The notes under the pieces: generated by a model
The model's database searches: none
Told to the model about the DNA's origin: nothing
Seen by the model: only the letters and a program-made list of their open reading frames with translations
Translations under genes and position numbers: made by a program
DNA from: Delphinapterus leucas
Taxonomy: Eukaryota; Chordata; Mammalia; Artiodactyla; Monodontidae
Assembly (NCBI RefSeq): GCF_002288925.2
Contig: NW_022098076.1
Span: forward strand, 73,098,306-73,162,305
Direction: 5' to 3'
DNA: 64,000 nucleotides
Part shown: piece by piece, positions 32,990-46,523 of the stretch
How positions within the stretch are numbered: position 1 is the first letter of the stretch
How the letters are laid out: the number at the start of each line of letters is the position of its first letter

Positions 32990-35540
32990 ACCACACAATA
33001 TACTTTAACTTGAGGGACTGATAGCAGAACCTACAACAGTTGACTTAAAAAGGAAAGTGTACATTTATTTTATGTTGTATTAGAAATTACAGAATATTGT
33101 AAAGGACAGGGACATAACGTGTGGTTATTGTCAAGAAGAGCCCTTGCAAAAACAGCGCCTCAGCAGAACATATATTTCCTCCGCATGTGTCTTCTGATTC
33201 ACGTCTGCTTAGCTTACTCAGAAAAAAATAAATTTTGTACTACCACCCCTTCTGAGGAAGCAATCTTGCTACAGAAGAGCAAAATGCATGTTATTCTGTA
33301 CTCATAAATCAAAAATATAGCTGGCTAAATTCTGATTTCAGAGTCACCATTGTTGGCAATGATATATAAGCCAAAAGAAACTTTCTTTATTAAAAAAAAT
33401 GGTTTCAGTGCTATGTTCTTAATATATAAAATAAATACAAATATTTGGCAAAATGTTATATTTGAACCCTGTTTCAGAAATACTTGAATTTGTCCTGATA
33501 GAGGCAGAAATTCTTGACATCTTAATTTCTGGATGTGAGAGTGCGCTCTGATGTAAGAGTGGCAGTTGCAGATCTTATTATCAGGAGATGGTGATTTAAT
33601 TTCATAAATCCTTGACTTTTGTGTGGCAGAAATATGGAGCAAAGCTCCAAGAAATTAGGAAACACTGTACTGGCCCAATCATGCCTAGCAGTGATCTGAA
33701 ATTAGGTAAAGCAGAATCCTTCAAGCCAGAGAGAGTATATCGACATAAATAACAGGAGATTCTGTGTGATTGCATCAGCTCTTATCTTTACAATGGCAAA
33801 CACAGAGCAGCTGAAGCCAGCAAACTCCATCAATGCCACAATGAAATGGGCTTGACTCATAACTGCAGGACACAAATATGCCTATCTTCCTCCAAGGGCG
33901 ATGAGGACTCTTAAACACTAAAGGCTCAGTTCTGGATTTTCTGGTAAGATCCCAAGACAGCCCAACACTTAAATATTTCTCCAATTTTTTAAATGTTTCT
34001 TTTTCACTACATGGGACAAATTTTGCCTCTTTTCTGCATTCTTTTGTTACTAGTACATTTTGCCTAACAAGCAAGAATCTCCTCTGAAATAGCCTATCTT
34101 ATGAAAGGGTAAAAATGAATTTTATTGGACCAGAGGCAAAAGAAATGTATACGGGTCACTGTCCTCTCTCAAATGCAGGCATATTAAAATCACATTACCT
34201 TCATATTTTAAAGCACATAGGGGAAAAAAATCATAGTTATCTTTTTCAGCCAGGCTGTTTCCCAGCTTTACTATATAAGAAATTCACCATTAACAGTGAA
34301 CCTGGGCATTATTCTTCATGGGTTATATTTCTATCTGTTCCATCCATCTTGCATTGGCACTCTTGAAGATTCCTTTATTTAACCCATTACATATACGGCT
34401 AAAGAAATGTATGTACCTGTTGTTTATCATCTTAGCTATTAAATACTGCCAGTTGAATTATTTGAGTGAAACTCAGTATCATTAAAATTATTACCCTGTT
34501 TTATAGTTACAATTTCTTTGTTTTAAATCAACCTCAGAAATGTGCTTGGCATAACTGTATCTGCATTTACCCTCAGATGAACTTAAGCCTCGTCAAACGA
34601 AAAGACACCAAAATGTCATCTAAATATAATCTGATCATGTATCCACGGTTAAATTAACCTTTGATTATATAATTGTTCGAGCAATGGAGCCTCAGCCTTG
34701 AAAGTCTTTCTTTTTCATTACAGATCAATAAGGCTAATGAAATCAACCATTTGCAGGGCAAGTGTCAATCCACTGGACCATGTTGGTAAGGAGATGTCCA
34801 ATGTGAAAATGTCACTCTAGAAAAGAATACAGTGTGCAGTGGGCTGATGACAAATGGGCCCCTTCTGATGGCCGCAAAGCCCCAAGCCAACCATGTGGCT
34901 TCTATCACCACAGACCACCTCTTGTCCTTTAGAGCAAAGATGATGCTATCAGTTCATTATCTACTGAGTGGATGTTTTGTGGTTTGGGTTTGCTTTCCCC
35001 ATGGGAGAGAAGATAGGTTGAAAAAAATCTACATTCATTACTGTCTGGACTACACTCATTTATGAGAAGGTTGGCCAAGGACAGATGATAAGGGGACAGG
35101 TAATTAACCTCTGGGGAGTTCAAGCCCAATACAGAGGCTTTGTGATAACTCTGCCTAACCAATTAAGGTAACTTCTTAAGACGTGAATGTGACCTTTATA
35201 CATATATAAAATGGCATCTGCACCTCATTGTTTTGCAAGGGTCAAGCTCATTTTTTTCTGTCTTAAATATTTTAATGTTTGTAGCAGGAACATCCTTTCA
35301 TTCCCTCTCTAACTTATTTTCCCCGGCTTCTACGAGCTGTTGCTGCTCCTTACGTTTGCTGCTGGCTATAGCTTCTACTGCTCCAATTCTTCCCTAGTTT
35401 TGTGGTAGTTTGTTCTTTCTGCTATGGCTTCTGGTACATAATACACACATGTAATCGCCAGGTATAAATACACATGCACACTCACATACCTATGTTGGCT
35501 AGCTCCTGCTTCATTGCTAACAGTTCCATTTTCTGTTATT
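32990..35540. other. Intergenic, no gene recognised
   Basis: About 2.5 kb of apparently unique DNA. Frames of 60-105 codons at 33119-35162 have neither domains nor splice context that I can support. Confidence 0.5.
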
Positions 35541-35544
35541 GTTG

Positions 35545-35835
35545 TTAAGGGTCAACACTTTGCAGATGGGGTGATCATGTGACTTTCTGATCAATGAGAC
35601 AGAAGAAGCAGATTTTAGGTGTGGTTGACAGAGCTGGTAGCTCTCCGGCTCTCTCCTTCCAGTCTAAAATGCAGATGAGATGGCCAAAGCTATAGTGAAC
35701 ACCTTTAACAATGCTGTAAGGTGGAGAATGGGACCCACTGTACCAGCCTTGGACCACTTGCCTCTAGATTTTTTTGTTACATAAGATAAAAATAATTCCC
35801 TACCTCATTTAGACCGCTGCCTTTCAGATCCATGT
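35545..35835 (+). repeat. Old LTR-like repeat, family uncertain
   Basis: 'tgatcaatgagacagaaga', 'ctctctccttccagtcta' and 'ccagccttggaccacttgcc' resemble the same kind of old repeat as at 27890-28185. Diverged. Confidence 0.4.
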
Positions 35836-35867
35836 GACTGATCTATTCCTAAGACAGATTCCATGTA

Positions 35868-36050
35868 TAATTATTACTCTATTCATGCCAAGCACTTTAT
35901 ATGTATTAATTTAATCTTCATGACCCTTCAAGACATTTTTGTCCCCACTTTACAGATGATGAAACTGAGTGTCAGACATGAATCAATTAAGTTAACTTTA
36001 TAATTTAAAGTGAGTCCATTATTAACCACTACACTGCGTCCTCTTTCACA
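35868..36050 (-). repeat. MIR SINE
   Basis: Reversed MIR: 'ccaagcactttatatgta', 'taatcttcatgacccttc' and 'tttacagatgatgaaactga'. Confidence 0.8.
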
Positions 36051-36174
36051 CTGCTTTTCCGAGTTCATCCTCTTTAGAGCTGTTGCTTCAGTGAGCTTAG
36101 GGACTGATTCTTTGCACTAAAATCTCTTCTGGAGCTACATGTGGGTTCCAAGATGTTGTGGAGGCCTGAGGTAG

Positions 36175-36400
36175 TAAATAGTTCACGCCCTTGAGTGAGA
36201 TTATCTGGATTCAAGTCTCAGCAGGACTAAAGCTATCTGTAAGGCTTTGGCCAAAGTACTTAAACTTTCAAATCCTGTTTTCTTATCTTTAAAATGGGAC
36301 AAAAATTGTACCAAGGAAAGGAAAGCCATTAAGAATTATTTAACACTTGTAAACCAATGAAAATGATGTCTAATCATGGTAGGCATGCAACAAGAAAGCA
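36175..36400 (+). repeat. MIR SINE
   Basis: Forward MIR: 'gattatctggattcaagtc', 'ggccaaagtacttaaac', 'ttatctttaaaatgggac', ending with 'aggcatgcaacaagaaag'. Confidence 0.75.
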
Positions 36401-36404
36401 TTCC

Positions 36405-38890
36405 CTGCTTTGATTACTATATAGTCCTGACTTTTAAGGAGCTTATACAAATTAGGTCATGGTTTCTTTAGTAAGAGCCAAAAGACCACTGACTTTCACC
36501 AGTAACTTGAAATAAAAGTTTTGGTAATTTTCTGATAGCTATACTGAGTCAATGTTGAAGTAAAACCCAAATTCTGGAGAGAAAAAAAGAGAGAAAGAAA
36601 AAAAGCTAATAATTCATAAGGCAAAAAACCCCAAAAAGTAGTGTTTTATTTACTGAAGTGGGTGATGAACCTCTGATGGCTTTATAAAAGTAGACAATTC
36701 CAAGAATCCTGTGGAACCTTGTTTCCTCTTGTATGACAAAGCTAGAAAATCACTGGGGAGCATGGAAACTGACTTTTTGAGACTGAATGCCATTGAACAG
36801 TCAATGAGAGGTAAAAATACAGAGAAGGCAGGAGAATGGTGATATGGGGGGAACGGAAGTCTAGCTGAAGCCAAAAAAAAAAAAAGTAAACCAAAGACAA
36901 TGCAATCAGTCTTCTGTTCAAGATGTAGATGTAGGGAAGAGGTAGAGGCAGAGACCTTTCTATTAAGGAAGAATGTATTAAAAATATCTGGTGGTAGAAC
37001 TGGCAATAAGAAAACACTCAAATATAAAGTGGAGAAAAATAGGGGAAAAAAAAAACCCTTAGGTCCAATTCTGTAGCCTTTTAGTTTATACGTGATGTAA
37101 CATTTTAAACAAGACAACTGAAGCAACATGCTATATTTAGTGATCCTTAGATCACCTACAAATGGAAATGATTTATAATGGAACAAAATTTTGGAAAAGG
37201 TTCAAAACAAGAGAAGAAAATGGCTCAGGATCGAGATTCTAATTCACAATTTCCTGAAACTCAGCACAAGTTGACAGTATTACTAGGGATGATCCCATCA
37301 AGGACATGTTGAACTCTGAATTTTTTTTTTTTTGTTCTATGGAGTCCTTTCCTTCAACAATTATTATATAATATTAAGATATTCTCCAGAGACAACCACC
37401 TGAATATGATATTTCTATGAATTATTTACCACTCATAGCAGGGTAAGAGGTTTATTGCCCTAAACTCCCACAATGTACAGATATATTGAGAATTGAACGA
37501 CTATATTTTCTTACAGATGAAAAGCCACAAAACCTCAAGCTTACCTCTGAATGAAGAGATGTAGCTTACCTGCCAATTCTTAAGAAATTATAGTGTAATT
37601 TGTGTATTTATTAAAGCAATTATTAGGTATGCTTCATTTTGTTTATTCTTTTTTCCTCTTTCCTCAACCATAGTTCTAGGAGATTGATAGACTTTCTACT
37701 TGGTATTCCACCCTCCAAAATGTCCAATCGGTCATCATCAATTGGCCTTATCTTTTTGTGTCATCATTACCTGATAGCTTTCTCTTCTTATGCCCTTTTA
37801 AAATCCCCATCACCTCCCCTACATCTAGATGACTTTCATTTCATCTCAGCAGATCTCCTGTGAATACTGCCTTTACTTTTAGGCTCTAAGATTTATAAAT
37901 CTCAATAGTACTACCTAAAGAAAAACATTCCTGGTCAGAAAACATTAGGTGGGAAGGCTTGCTGCTAAAAAGATTAACCATGAATATCATGATAGTTTGT
38001 ATACAGAATACTACAGATGGAATCAGTGGGCTTTTCTGGGCAAAGAATGATTCAGCCATTTAAAATCACCATTCAAGGACCCAAATCTCATTTGGAACTG
38101 TTTAACTAAGTTCAGTTAGCAAGTTGCTCCAAGCCCCACATGACTAGCCTGCCTTATTTTGTCAAACATTACTCTAAGAGGGCCAGAGAACACCATTTTA
38201 AACAAACTATGCCCAGTTATTTCCAAATGGCAAAGTAGTCCAAAGCACCGTTTTATTAACTAAATATAAAAGGTAAAAATTTCTGGTTTTCAGAAGAATG
38301 AGTACAGATGTTAAAGGTATTGTTCCATTGCTTGCCCCTTTCTCTGCCTGGAAACCACACTGCAAAACCCAATATACGGTGGATGAAAACAGTATACAAT
38401 AGATGAAAATGACTTCGTAGATGGGAGGAAGGTCAAACCCCAGTGCCTGCAGAGGGAACACAGATGAGGAAAAAGAAGTTGACTCACCTCTTAAAACCCC
38501 ACTCTGAGGGAAAACCATTACCACCTAAGAATTATTTACCAAGCCAAATGTCAGTGGTGATGGGAGAATAAAAACATTTTTTAGACAAAATACTTGGAGA
38601 TTGTATTGCTTCTCATGAAGCTACTGGAGGATATCCTCCATCAAAATATCGGTGTAAAGCAGAAAACAGGGATTCCAATAGAGAAGAGAAGCAGAGGGGT
38701 TTCCAGGACCTGGGAGAGAAGAGAAGTCGCAGGATGAAAGCTATGCAGCAGATATTACCAGTGAGCAGTCCACACTGGAGAGGGGAAACTGGAGGGCTTA
38801 GGAGGGAAGTGTCCAGAAAAACACTGAAACCAGTCTATTACCCGAACAGGTTCATCCTGGAGAAAAATTATATTGTGATACCTTTCTCAA
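36405..38890. other. Intergenic, no gene recognised
   Basis: Unique DNA with an A12 run near 36876 and a T13 run near 37320. A minus-strand frame of 178 codons (36650-37186) and frames at 37639-37863 and 38207-38524 have no recognisable domain, no conserved start context and no exon signals. I do not call genes. Confidence 0.5.
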
Positions 38891-38903
38891 AGATGTCAGG
38901 AAG

Positions 38904-39190
38904 GGGCTTCCCTGGTGGCACAGTTGTTGAGAATCTGCCTGCTAATGCTAGGGGACACGGGTTTGAGCCCTGGTCTGGGAAGATCCCACATGCCACGGCG
39001 CAACTAGGCCTGTGAGCCACAACTACTGAGCCTGCGCGTCTGAAGCCTGTGCTCTGCAACAAGAGAGGCCGCAATAGTGAGAGGCCTGTGCACCGCGATG
39101 AAGAGTGGCCCCCGCTTGCCACAACTAGAGGAAGCCCTCGCACACAAACGAATACCCAACACAGCCAAAAATAAATAAATTTTTAAAAAA
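38904..39190 (+). mobile_element. CHR-1-type SINE with 11-bp TSD
   Basis: 'gggcttccctggtggcac' head, B-box-like 'gggtttgagccctgg', long body and 'cacagccaaaaataaataa' tail. Perfect flanks 'atgtcaggaag' at 38893-38903 and 39191-39201. Confidence 0.95.
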
Positions 39191-39269
39191 ATGTCAGGAA
39201 GTAGTGGGAGATGTAGACATAGGTTCAAACATTTGAACGTAAATTTTAAAAACTAACAAAAATTCAAAA

Positions 39270-39690
39270 AAAACAAAAAGGTTTGCAGAAAGGAAATGCA
39301 ATCACTGCAAATAACTTGGAAGAGCAGAGAACATTTCCACAGTCATCACGGTGAAAACCCTGAAGAGAGATTTAAGTCACTTATTAGGAAGATTTGGAGA
39401 GGAAAGGAGACAGAATCTCAGACTGCCAAGATGACCATGTACCATAAGAGGAAATCAGTAGGTGTCTAGAATGGATGAATCAAGAGAATGCAGGGCACAC
39501 ATACATACTAATGGAGAAGGCAAATACCAAAGTAAACTGCTGAAAGGGTGCAAAATGATTGTTTCTGGGGAGAGACTGAGAGAGAGATTCAGGAGACTGA
39601 TGCTTTTTCATCTAAATCTTTTAGTATTATTTGACTTTTTAAACTATGTACACAAATTACTTTGCTACAAAATGGAAATTATTTTAAATG
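39270..39690 (+). repeat. Possible old L1M 3' fragment
   Basis: 'tgattgtttctggggagag' followed by 'gactttttaaactatgtac' resembles the 3' region of old L1 elements. Weak. Confidence 0.35.
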
Positions 39691-39699
39691 CCAACAATC

Positions 39700-40315
39700 C
39701 ATATAAAAAGTCTTTCTTACATTAAAAAAAGTCCCTTCTTAATGACTACATCTGAATTCATAGAAAACCAGCATGAATATTAAAAACATGCATTTTCTTG
39801 GAAAAAAGGTAGATAACATAATCTGTATAGCTTTAACTACTGTTTAAATTATCTTGAGATTAAATGTGATAACTTAGCAAATTAAACACTGATAGCCAAA
39901 AAACCCACCTCATTTCCTATTCATGGCTTCAGCAAGCTACATTTCCTATTTCTGACTTGACTTTCTAATTAAAAAAAAAAAAAACCTAATAACATATTGA
40001 CAAAATGTCATTCTTAGAAATATCACTCAAGGGAAATCAAAAAATGTTTTATGGTGAATATTAATTCATCTGGTCCTAAGAATGAGTCCTAGAAACCTTT
40101 TCAAAACATACCTGTCTATCCAGAGCAAACGCTGGTTGGTCCTTCTGCCAAGTCAGTCACGTATGGCTGTGTGTGAGGAAGTCTTCTTGATGCCCCGACA
40201 CAGAAATGCCCACTAGGGTACAGGTCTCCACCAAGGCGTTCTTCCTGCACAGGTGACAGGCGCCAGCCTTGCCAGAAACAATACCACCTGTGCAGTCATC
40301 TCTCTACTTGCTGGT
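39700..40315. other. Intergenic, no feature recognised
   Basis: Unique sequence; nothing recognised. Confidence 0.5.
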
Positions 40316-40319
40316 TCTC

Positions 40320-40440
40320 CTGCTGGAGTGTAAGCCCCTTGAGGGCTACAGCCATATCTTATTCACCTTCGTTGCTCCAAGTGAGCAACAAAGCCTGATA
40401 TCCAACAGTTTCCAGATAAATATTTGATGAATCAATGTAC
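40320..40440 (+). repeat. L2 LINE 3' end
   Basis: 'gagtgtaagccccttgagg', 'catatcttattcacctt' and 'aatatttgatgaatcaatg' match the L2 3' terminus. Confidence 0.75.
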
Positions 40441-41049
40441 AAAGTAGTGAGGGAATCAGTATCAGACTCTTGTTCAACCTCCTTTGAAAAGGAGATCTAT
40501 ATTTTTCAAATGGAAAAGGATAAAATGCTATGTGTAATTACTAGTGAATCTTTGCATAGCACTTGAAGAGGATACTTACTGAAAAAGTCAATTGCCTGCC
40601 CTTTGTGCTTCTGTCATATCTGCAAAAAAAGGTCAATGAAAAATAGCTTCACACTTCATTTACTTTTCACAATGTATTAATTCCTTTTTAAAATAAACAT
40701 GATATTTATGAATCATTACTTCCACAGCCCAGAAAAATAATATGAATTTACCACCAGGTATCAGAACTCCAGCACTCACAGAAAAAAGAAGTGATTATTA
40801 TAGTGAGAATGATGATTTTAAGGCACATGCATCCACCACATTCTATAGCAAAAACCGTATACCTTAGCTTTAGAAATGCATGTCTTGAGGAATCAGATAT
40901 ATTACATACACAATATAGAGTTACATCTAGTCAAATACAGGCACATTTTGCATTGCAATAGGTGCATGAATCAGAATACAATCTCTAAATGGTGTGACCA
41001 CATCACAAATAAATTTCCAACAATAAATAGTACCAAAGATGTAACTTGC
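40441..41049. other. Intergenic, no feature recognised
   Basis: Unique sequence. The 68-codon frame at 40876-41082 has no domain. Confidence 0.5.
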
Positions 41050-41195
41050 ACTGTGGGAAGTGCAGGCATTAAAATCACCTAGAGAACTTTTTCAAACCAT
41101 ATTCCTCCTTCCCAATTTCTCCCTGTCTTTGAGCTTTTATCCCCCTTCAACCCTCAACTAGGAGGGCATGGCCTCCCAGTTGAGAATCACTTCTA
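41050..41195. repeat. Possible MER5-like hAT MITE
   Basis: 'attaaaatcacctagaga' then 'actttttcaaac', ending 'cagttgagaatcacttct', resembles a decayed MER5-family element. Confidence 0.4.
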
Positions 41196-42019
41196 TACTG
41201 AGCCACAATTAGTGACTGGAATAGGTCCTATACTTCCTGTATGCTGTGGGGAAAGCAATGCACATATAAGGATTCCTTAAGTTTTTCAAGCATGGCTCAG
41301 TTTAGTGATGGTAAATACATCCAAACTGATAAACCAACTTGACCAGTTGGTTGTGGCTGCCTGAAGTAAGAGTTGAGAAAGATTTTAAGACCCTTTTTGG
41401 TCTCAAAAACAGAAGTAATGATTAGTAACCTCTGCTGAAGTAGAGGCTGGTGGGGGTCACAGCATGCAGGGGATGGATGCCATCTACTCTTCTAGATGCT
41501 CTACATCAGCTTAATAAGTTCTTTTAAGTAGAAGTCAGATTATAGGCTCTATAACAGCGAGTGCTTTGGATTTCTTAAAGAAGCAATGTACCCTGGAAGG
41601 TGACATGGCAGAAATAGAAAAATGCATGCTTTTAATCTGGGCCCAGCCAATAACGAGGTATGTGATCTAAAGGTCTCCAGGCCCGTTTCCTCATCTTAAC
41701 ACAAGAGCTCCTCACTGGCAAGATGACCCATAAGATCTCTATCAAAAAGCCTAAAATTCCTTTTCTGCTTCTTTTTCTAATTAGCTTCTAACCCATAAGA
41801 GCTGGAGTGTTCTGAACCTTACATGTAAAGCCTCATCAACTCATGAAAATCATAGCAATCAACGAAGGCTCATTTTCTAATTTTTATATTTTAAGCATAA
41901 CTATAGGTCTTAATTTAAATATGTAGGGTGTGCACTGCATTTTATAGAGATGGTAATGGTAGGTACTGACTTGGCTTGACATTTTAAAGAAAATCTCTCC
42001 CTTCCCCCAGGACCAAATG
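41196..42019. other. Intergenic, with a possible MIR
   Basis: Unique sequence except a MIR-like stretch at about 41590-41760 ('gcttttaatctgggcccag', 'gcccgtttcctcatctta'). No gene. Confidence 0.45.
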
Positions 42020-42545
42020 TATTATAAAGATGTTTATCCAGCTTTATCTGTAATGGAAATAACCCAAATATTCAACAGCACAGATTTGATAAATTATACT
42101 ACATGTTGTTGATAGGCTACGATACAACTACAGGAAATTACATTTAGGAATATTTAATTACATGGAAAAATATGGGAAGTATTTTCAGGGTTTAAATCCT
42201 TAGTTATAAAAGCTATATGTGTGTGTGCTTGCATAGAAGAAAAGATAAGAATGTTAATAGTTGTTATTCTGAGTTGTGGATTAACTCAATATTTCCAAGA
42301 CCCAAGCAAGTGAATAAAGTGGAAGCGGGGTAAGACAGTAAGGAGTGATGGGGACTGTGGAAAACTGAAACATACATGACCTTTCAATAGCATTCAATCT
42401 ATTTTTTTACATTACGAAAGCCAAAAACCAATTTGTCAGTTTATGGTCCCTGAATTTGGCTATTATTTTCTTCCTTGTGTTTTTGTATGTTGCAAATTTT
42501 CTACAGTAACTATGTAATACTTCTGTAAGAAGAGTTATTTAAAAA
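42020..42545 (+). repeat. Old L1M 3' region
   Basis: 'ctgtaatggaaataaccc', 'atattcaacagcacagat', 'taggaatatttaattacatgg' and 'gcaaattttctacagtaac' follow old L1 3' order. Confidence 0.55.
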
Positions 42546-42559
42546 CTTGAAGGTAGCCA

Positions 42560-43210
42560 CACTGGTAAAATTTAGAAAAAGACCTATATACTTCACTGAT
42601 GGAAGAATATTTTGGCAATATTATTTTAGCCAGCAGGCAATGGGGAGTGGTTTTGAAAATTTTGTAGTATTAATAATGAAAATATGAGTCTCACAAGTTA
42701 TAAACCAAAGGCAGCCAAAAATCAACCTCTTTTTTTTTTTTTGAGATGCATAAAGTAAGTTTATCCCAAAGTCATACAGTAGAAGGGTTGAGGTGCCCAA
42801 AAGGGATTGTGACACAATGCTGACAGGAGAAGTTTGGCCAGTGCTTTCTAAGGGGCATATATTAAGTATGGAAGGCAAGCAGTCTTGGTACCCAAAGTAC
42901 ATGCATTCAGGGGATGAAAGCCAAACAAAATCTTACCTGAATGGGTAGGAGAGGCTACATAGCTGGGGAAACTTCACTCATAGCTGGGGAGAGAAGTCAG
43001 ACATGAGACATTAGCCAGACAAGCCAGGTCCTGGATGTTGTTAAGGCTAATGTCAGTAAAGTGAAGATAGGACAGCCAGCAGTTGAGCTGGGGATGGGGA
43101 CAACAGCCAGGATGATTCAGGACCAAGATGAGCTGTGCTACCCAAAGCCACTTTTCAAGAGCTGCTTTTAGAGATGTCTCTGATCCATCTTGCTCACACA
43201 GGAATGAAAG
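42560..43210. other. Intergenic, no feature recognised
   Basis: Unique sequence with a T13 run near 42730; nothing recognised. Confidence 0.5.
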
Positions 43211-43214
43211 GTGA

Positions 43215-43375
43215 TCCTGTGAGTGCCTACAAGGTGCTCAGTGCTTTATCCACCTTGACATCCAAGTGAGACAGACAGTATTATCCCAACTTTATAACTG
43301 TACACACAGGTTAACTAAACTAGTAAAAAGGTGGTAAACAAACCCAAGTCCAATTGACTTCAAAGCTTGTGCAGG
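43215..43375 (-). repeat. MIR SINE
   Basis: Reversed MIR: 'gtgcctacaaggtgctcag', 'gacagtattatcccaact', 'aggttaactaaactag'. Confidence 0.65.
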
Positions 43376-43379
43376 AGGC

Positions 43380-44450
43380 ATGCCCTTCCTGGGTCTTCAA
43401 TCCAATCTTCAAGCCTGATGTTAGGCTCACTGACCTTCTCAGAGTGGCTCGCACAGGCAAACTGGAGCACTGGGACCAAAGGAATCCTTGTAAGTGCTGG
43501 GGTGTTAATCACAAACCCTTTAAGCCAGGTCAGAGTCAGAACAGTTTAGTGTTTTCCTCACTTCTCCCATATCGCCATTCTAATAGAAACTTCCAGGTAT
43601 AGAAAGGTGCACTCAGAGACTTAGAAAGCTACACCAATAACCAACAATCCCTAATTCATAAGAGAGTATGCAGCTAAGCAGCCAAACATAATACATATCA
43701 GCTGACTGGGAAGAAAAATTAGAGCTGCTTAGTTTTCAGTTATTAGTTGCTTTGATGTGCATATTCTTGAAAAGGGCTGACTTATAAAGATAAACATTAA
43801 GTTCACAATTTGTAGTTCACTCCGTCTTCAAATAAAATAGTGGCTCATCGTTATCAAATAAAAACATTATTTCCTGCCACATTTAGAGAATAGACATTGG
43901 TGACTATGATGAGGTCCACAAACCTTTAGAACTTCACTGACTCTTTTTTCTACCCCAACTCATGGAGGCAGTAAGAGCTAACGTGTTATGTGGTCCCTCT
44001 CTCTGCATCTTATTTCCACAGGAAACATCAATCCTTCCGAAACACAGTCTTCATCTATGCAGAGGTCACTTAGTTGCTGAATTCACAAAGAAGGCTCAAA
44101 AGAAAACAAGAAAGATGAAATAAATGATAAGTCTTACCTATGAAAATTTAAGTATCTAACTCAGGTGAATCATTAAAACTCTCACACATTGTTTATTTAT
44201 CCTTATTTCATCCATAATTCTAATATGCTTCCTATCTGGTTTCCACTTCCCAGAAAGTCAAAAGAAAAAAAAATTAACAAATTAGATAGGGTAATGTATT
44301 TATGGAAATAGGTAAGTAGCTATAAAGTAGCAGCTGTCAAGGGGAAAACTGCAAAATACAGGTAGAACTAGAACTAGAAAACAGCCATGTGTAACACTGT
44401 AGAAAAGCTCCCAACCCTCTGACTTCAGTAGAACCCTAAGACTCTGACAG
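43380..44450. other. Intergenic, no gene recognised
   Basis: Unique sequence. Overlapping plus-strand frames at 43354-43602 have no recognisable domain. Confidence 0.5.
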
Positions 44451-44791
44451 AGGTGATTCAAGATGGCAGCATAGGAAGAGGCTGAACTTACCTCCTCCCA
44501 CAAACATGACAAATACAAAACTACATTTGGATCAATTCCGTCTGAATAGAACCTGAGAACTAACTGAATACTTGCTCCACAAGAAAAGATAAAAGGAGAT
44601 CAAGATGGGTAGGAGTGGCAGAGAAACACTCTTGCCAAAAATCCCACCCACACCTGGTGGCACACAATAAGGAGGGATTTCACCAGGCAGGTGTTTCTCC
44701 TGGAGGAGTGTGGGGTTGGTGCCCCACATCAGGCACCCCATCCCCTAGGATCTATACCAAAGAGACCAGCCTCAAAAATGTCTGGCTTAGG

Positions 44792-45008
44792 GCTTCCCTG
44801 GTGGTGCAGTGGTTGAGAGTCCGCCTGCCGATGCAGGGGACACGCGTTCGTGCCCCGGTCTGGGAAGATCCCACATGCCACAGAGCAGCTGGCCCGTGAG
44901 CCATGGCCGCTGAGCCTGCACGTCCAGAGCCTGTGCTCCGCAACAGGAGAGGCCACAACAGTGAGAGGCCCGTGTACAGCAAAAATAAATAAATAAAAAA
45001 TAAATAAA
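44792..45008 (+). mobile_element. CHR-2-type SINE in L1 5' UTR
   Basis: 'gggcttccctggtggtgc' start, B-box-like 'gcgttcgtgccccgg', 'ggcccgtgtacagc', tail of (AAAT)n. No clear duplication. Confidence 0.93.
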
Positions 45009-45182
45009 TTAGGCAGTATAGACAACCACAAAGACCCAAGAGACAACCAAGAGCTAGTGCAGGGTTGAATAAGAAGAATCAGCATCTATACGAGGCCACT
45101 CCTTCAAGACTGAGAGAAGTAGTTTTGCCTAATACATAGAAAAAATACGGAGAGCCAAGAAGAGTGAGGAAACAGAGAAATA

Positions 45183-45958
45183 TGTTCCAACTGGAAGAAC
45201 AAGACAAGACCTCAGAAAAAGATCTTAATGATACAGAAATAAGTAATCTACCTGATAAAAAATTAAAAGTAATGGTCAGAAATATGCTCAGTGAATTCAA
45301 GACAATGAATGAACACAGTGAGAACTTCAACAGTTAGAAAATATAAGAGGGAACCACTCAGACTTGAAGAATACCATAACTGAAATTAAAACTACACAGA
45401 TCAGCAGAAGAAAAAGAACAGCGAAAAGAAAAAACGAATTAAAAAAAAAATGAGAATAGCTTAAGGGGCTCTAGAACAACATCGAGTGTGCTAACGTTCA
45501 CATTATAGGGGTTCCAGAAGGAGAAAAGAGAATGGGGCAGAAAATTTATTTGAAGAAATGATGGCTGAAAACTTCCCTAGCATGGGGAAGAAAAGAGACA
45601 TCCAGATCCAGGAAGGACAGAGTCCCAAAGAGGATGAACCCAAAGAGGTCCACACCAAGACACATTATAATTAAAATGTCAAAAATTAAAGAGAGAATTT
45701 TAAAAGCAGGAAGAAGAAAACATCTAATTACATATAAGAGAACCCCCACAAGACTATCAGCAGAAATTTTGCAGGCCAGAAAGGAGTGGCATGCCATATT
45801 CAAAACGCTGAAAGGAAAAAACTTACAACCAAGGACACTCTGACAAGGGTGTCATTCCAAATATAAAGAGAGATAAAGAGTTTTGCAGATAAGCAAAAAT
45901 TAAAGGAAGTCATCACTACTAAACTGGCCTTATAAGAAATGTTAAAGGGAATTCTTTA
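45183..45958 (+). pseudogene. L1 ORF1 relic
   Basis: Peptide pieces of the L1 ORF1 RNA chaperone remain: LEEQDKTSEKDLNDTEISN-like Glu/Lys-rich start, then TPRHIIIKMSKIKERILKAG and RLSAEILQARKEWHAIFKTL at 45652-45815. Several stops and frameshifts. Older than the copy at 12883 by its decay. Confidence 0.8.
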
Positions 45959-46198
45959 AGCAGAAAAGACCATAAATAGAAATAAGAAAATAGTAATATA
46001 TGAAAAACATAAATCTCACTGGTAAAGGCAATATACAGTAAAAGTAGCGAATTAACCACTTACAAAGCTAGTATGAAGATAAAAAGACAAAAGTAGTAAA
46101 TCAACTATAACTACAATAAGTAATAAATGAATAAGCACCAAAAAGATGTAAAATATGATGTAAAAAACATAAACCTTGGGGGGGATGTGGTGTTTTAA

Positions 46199-46523
46199 TT
46201 TTTATAAGTTTATTTATTTTTGGCTGCATTGAGTCTTCGTTGGTGTGCACGGGCTTTCTCTACTTGCGGTGAGCGGGGGGCTACTCTTCGTTGAGGTGCG
46301 CAGGCTTCTCATTGCAGTGGCTTCTCGTGTTGTGGAGCATGGGCTCTAGGCACACAGGCTCAGTAGTTGTGTCTCGCGGGCTCTAGAGCATATGCTCAGT
46401 AATTGTGGCCCACGGGCTTAGCTGTCCCGTGGCATGTGGGATCTTCCTGGACCAGGGATTGAACCCATGTCCCCTGCAGTGGCAGGTGGATTCTTAACCA
46501 CTATGCCACCAGGGAAGTCCCTA
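46199..46523 (-). mobile_element. CHR-1-type SINE
   Basis: Reversed: 'tttatttatttttggctgc' tail, long body with 'ggctcagtagttgtg', 'ggaccagggattgaaccc' (B-box side), ending 'ccaccagggaagtccc'. Flanks 'gtgttttaa' on both sides (46190-46198 and 46525-46533) mark insertion. Confidence 0.92.

Noticed and set aside
36650..37186. 178-codon minus-strand open frame
   Set aside because: Phe/Leu/Ser-rich translation of A-rich plus-strand DNA; no domain and no exon signals.
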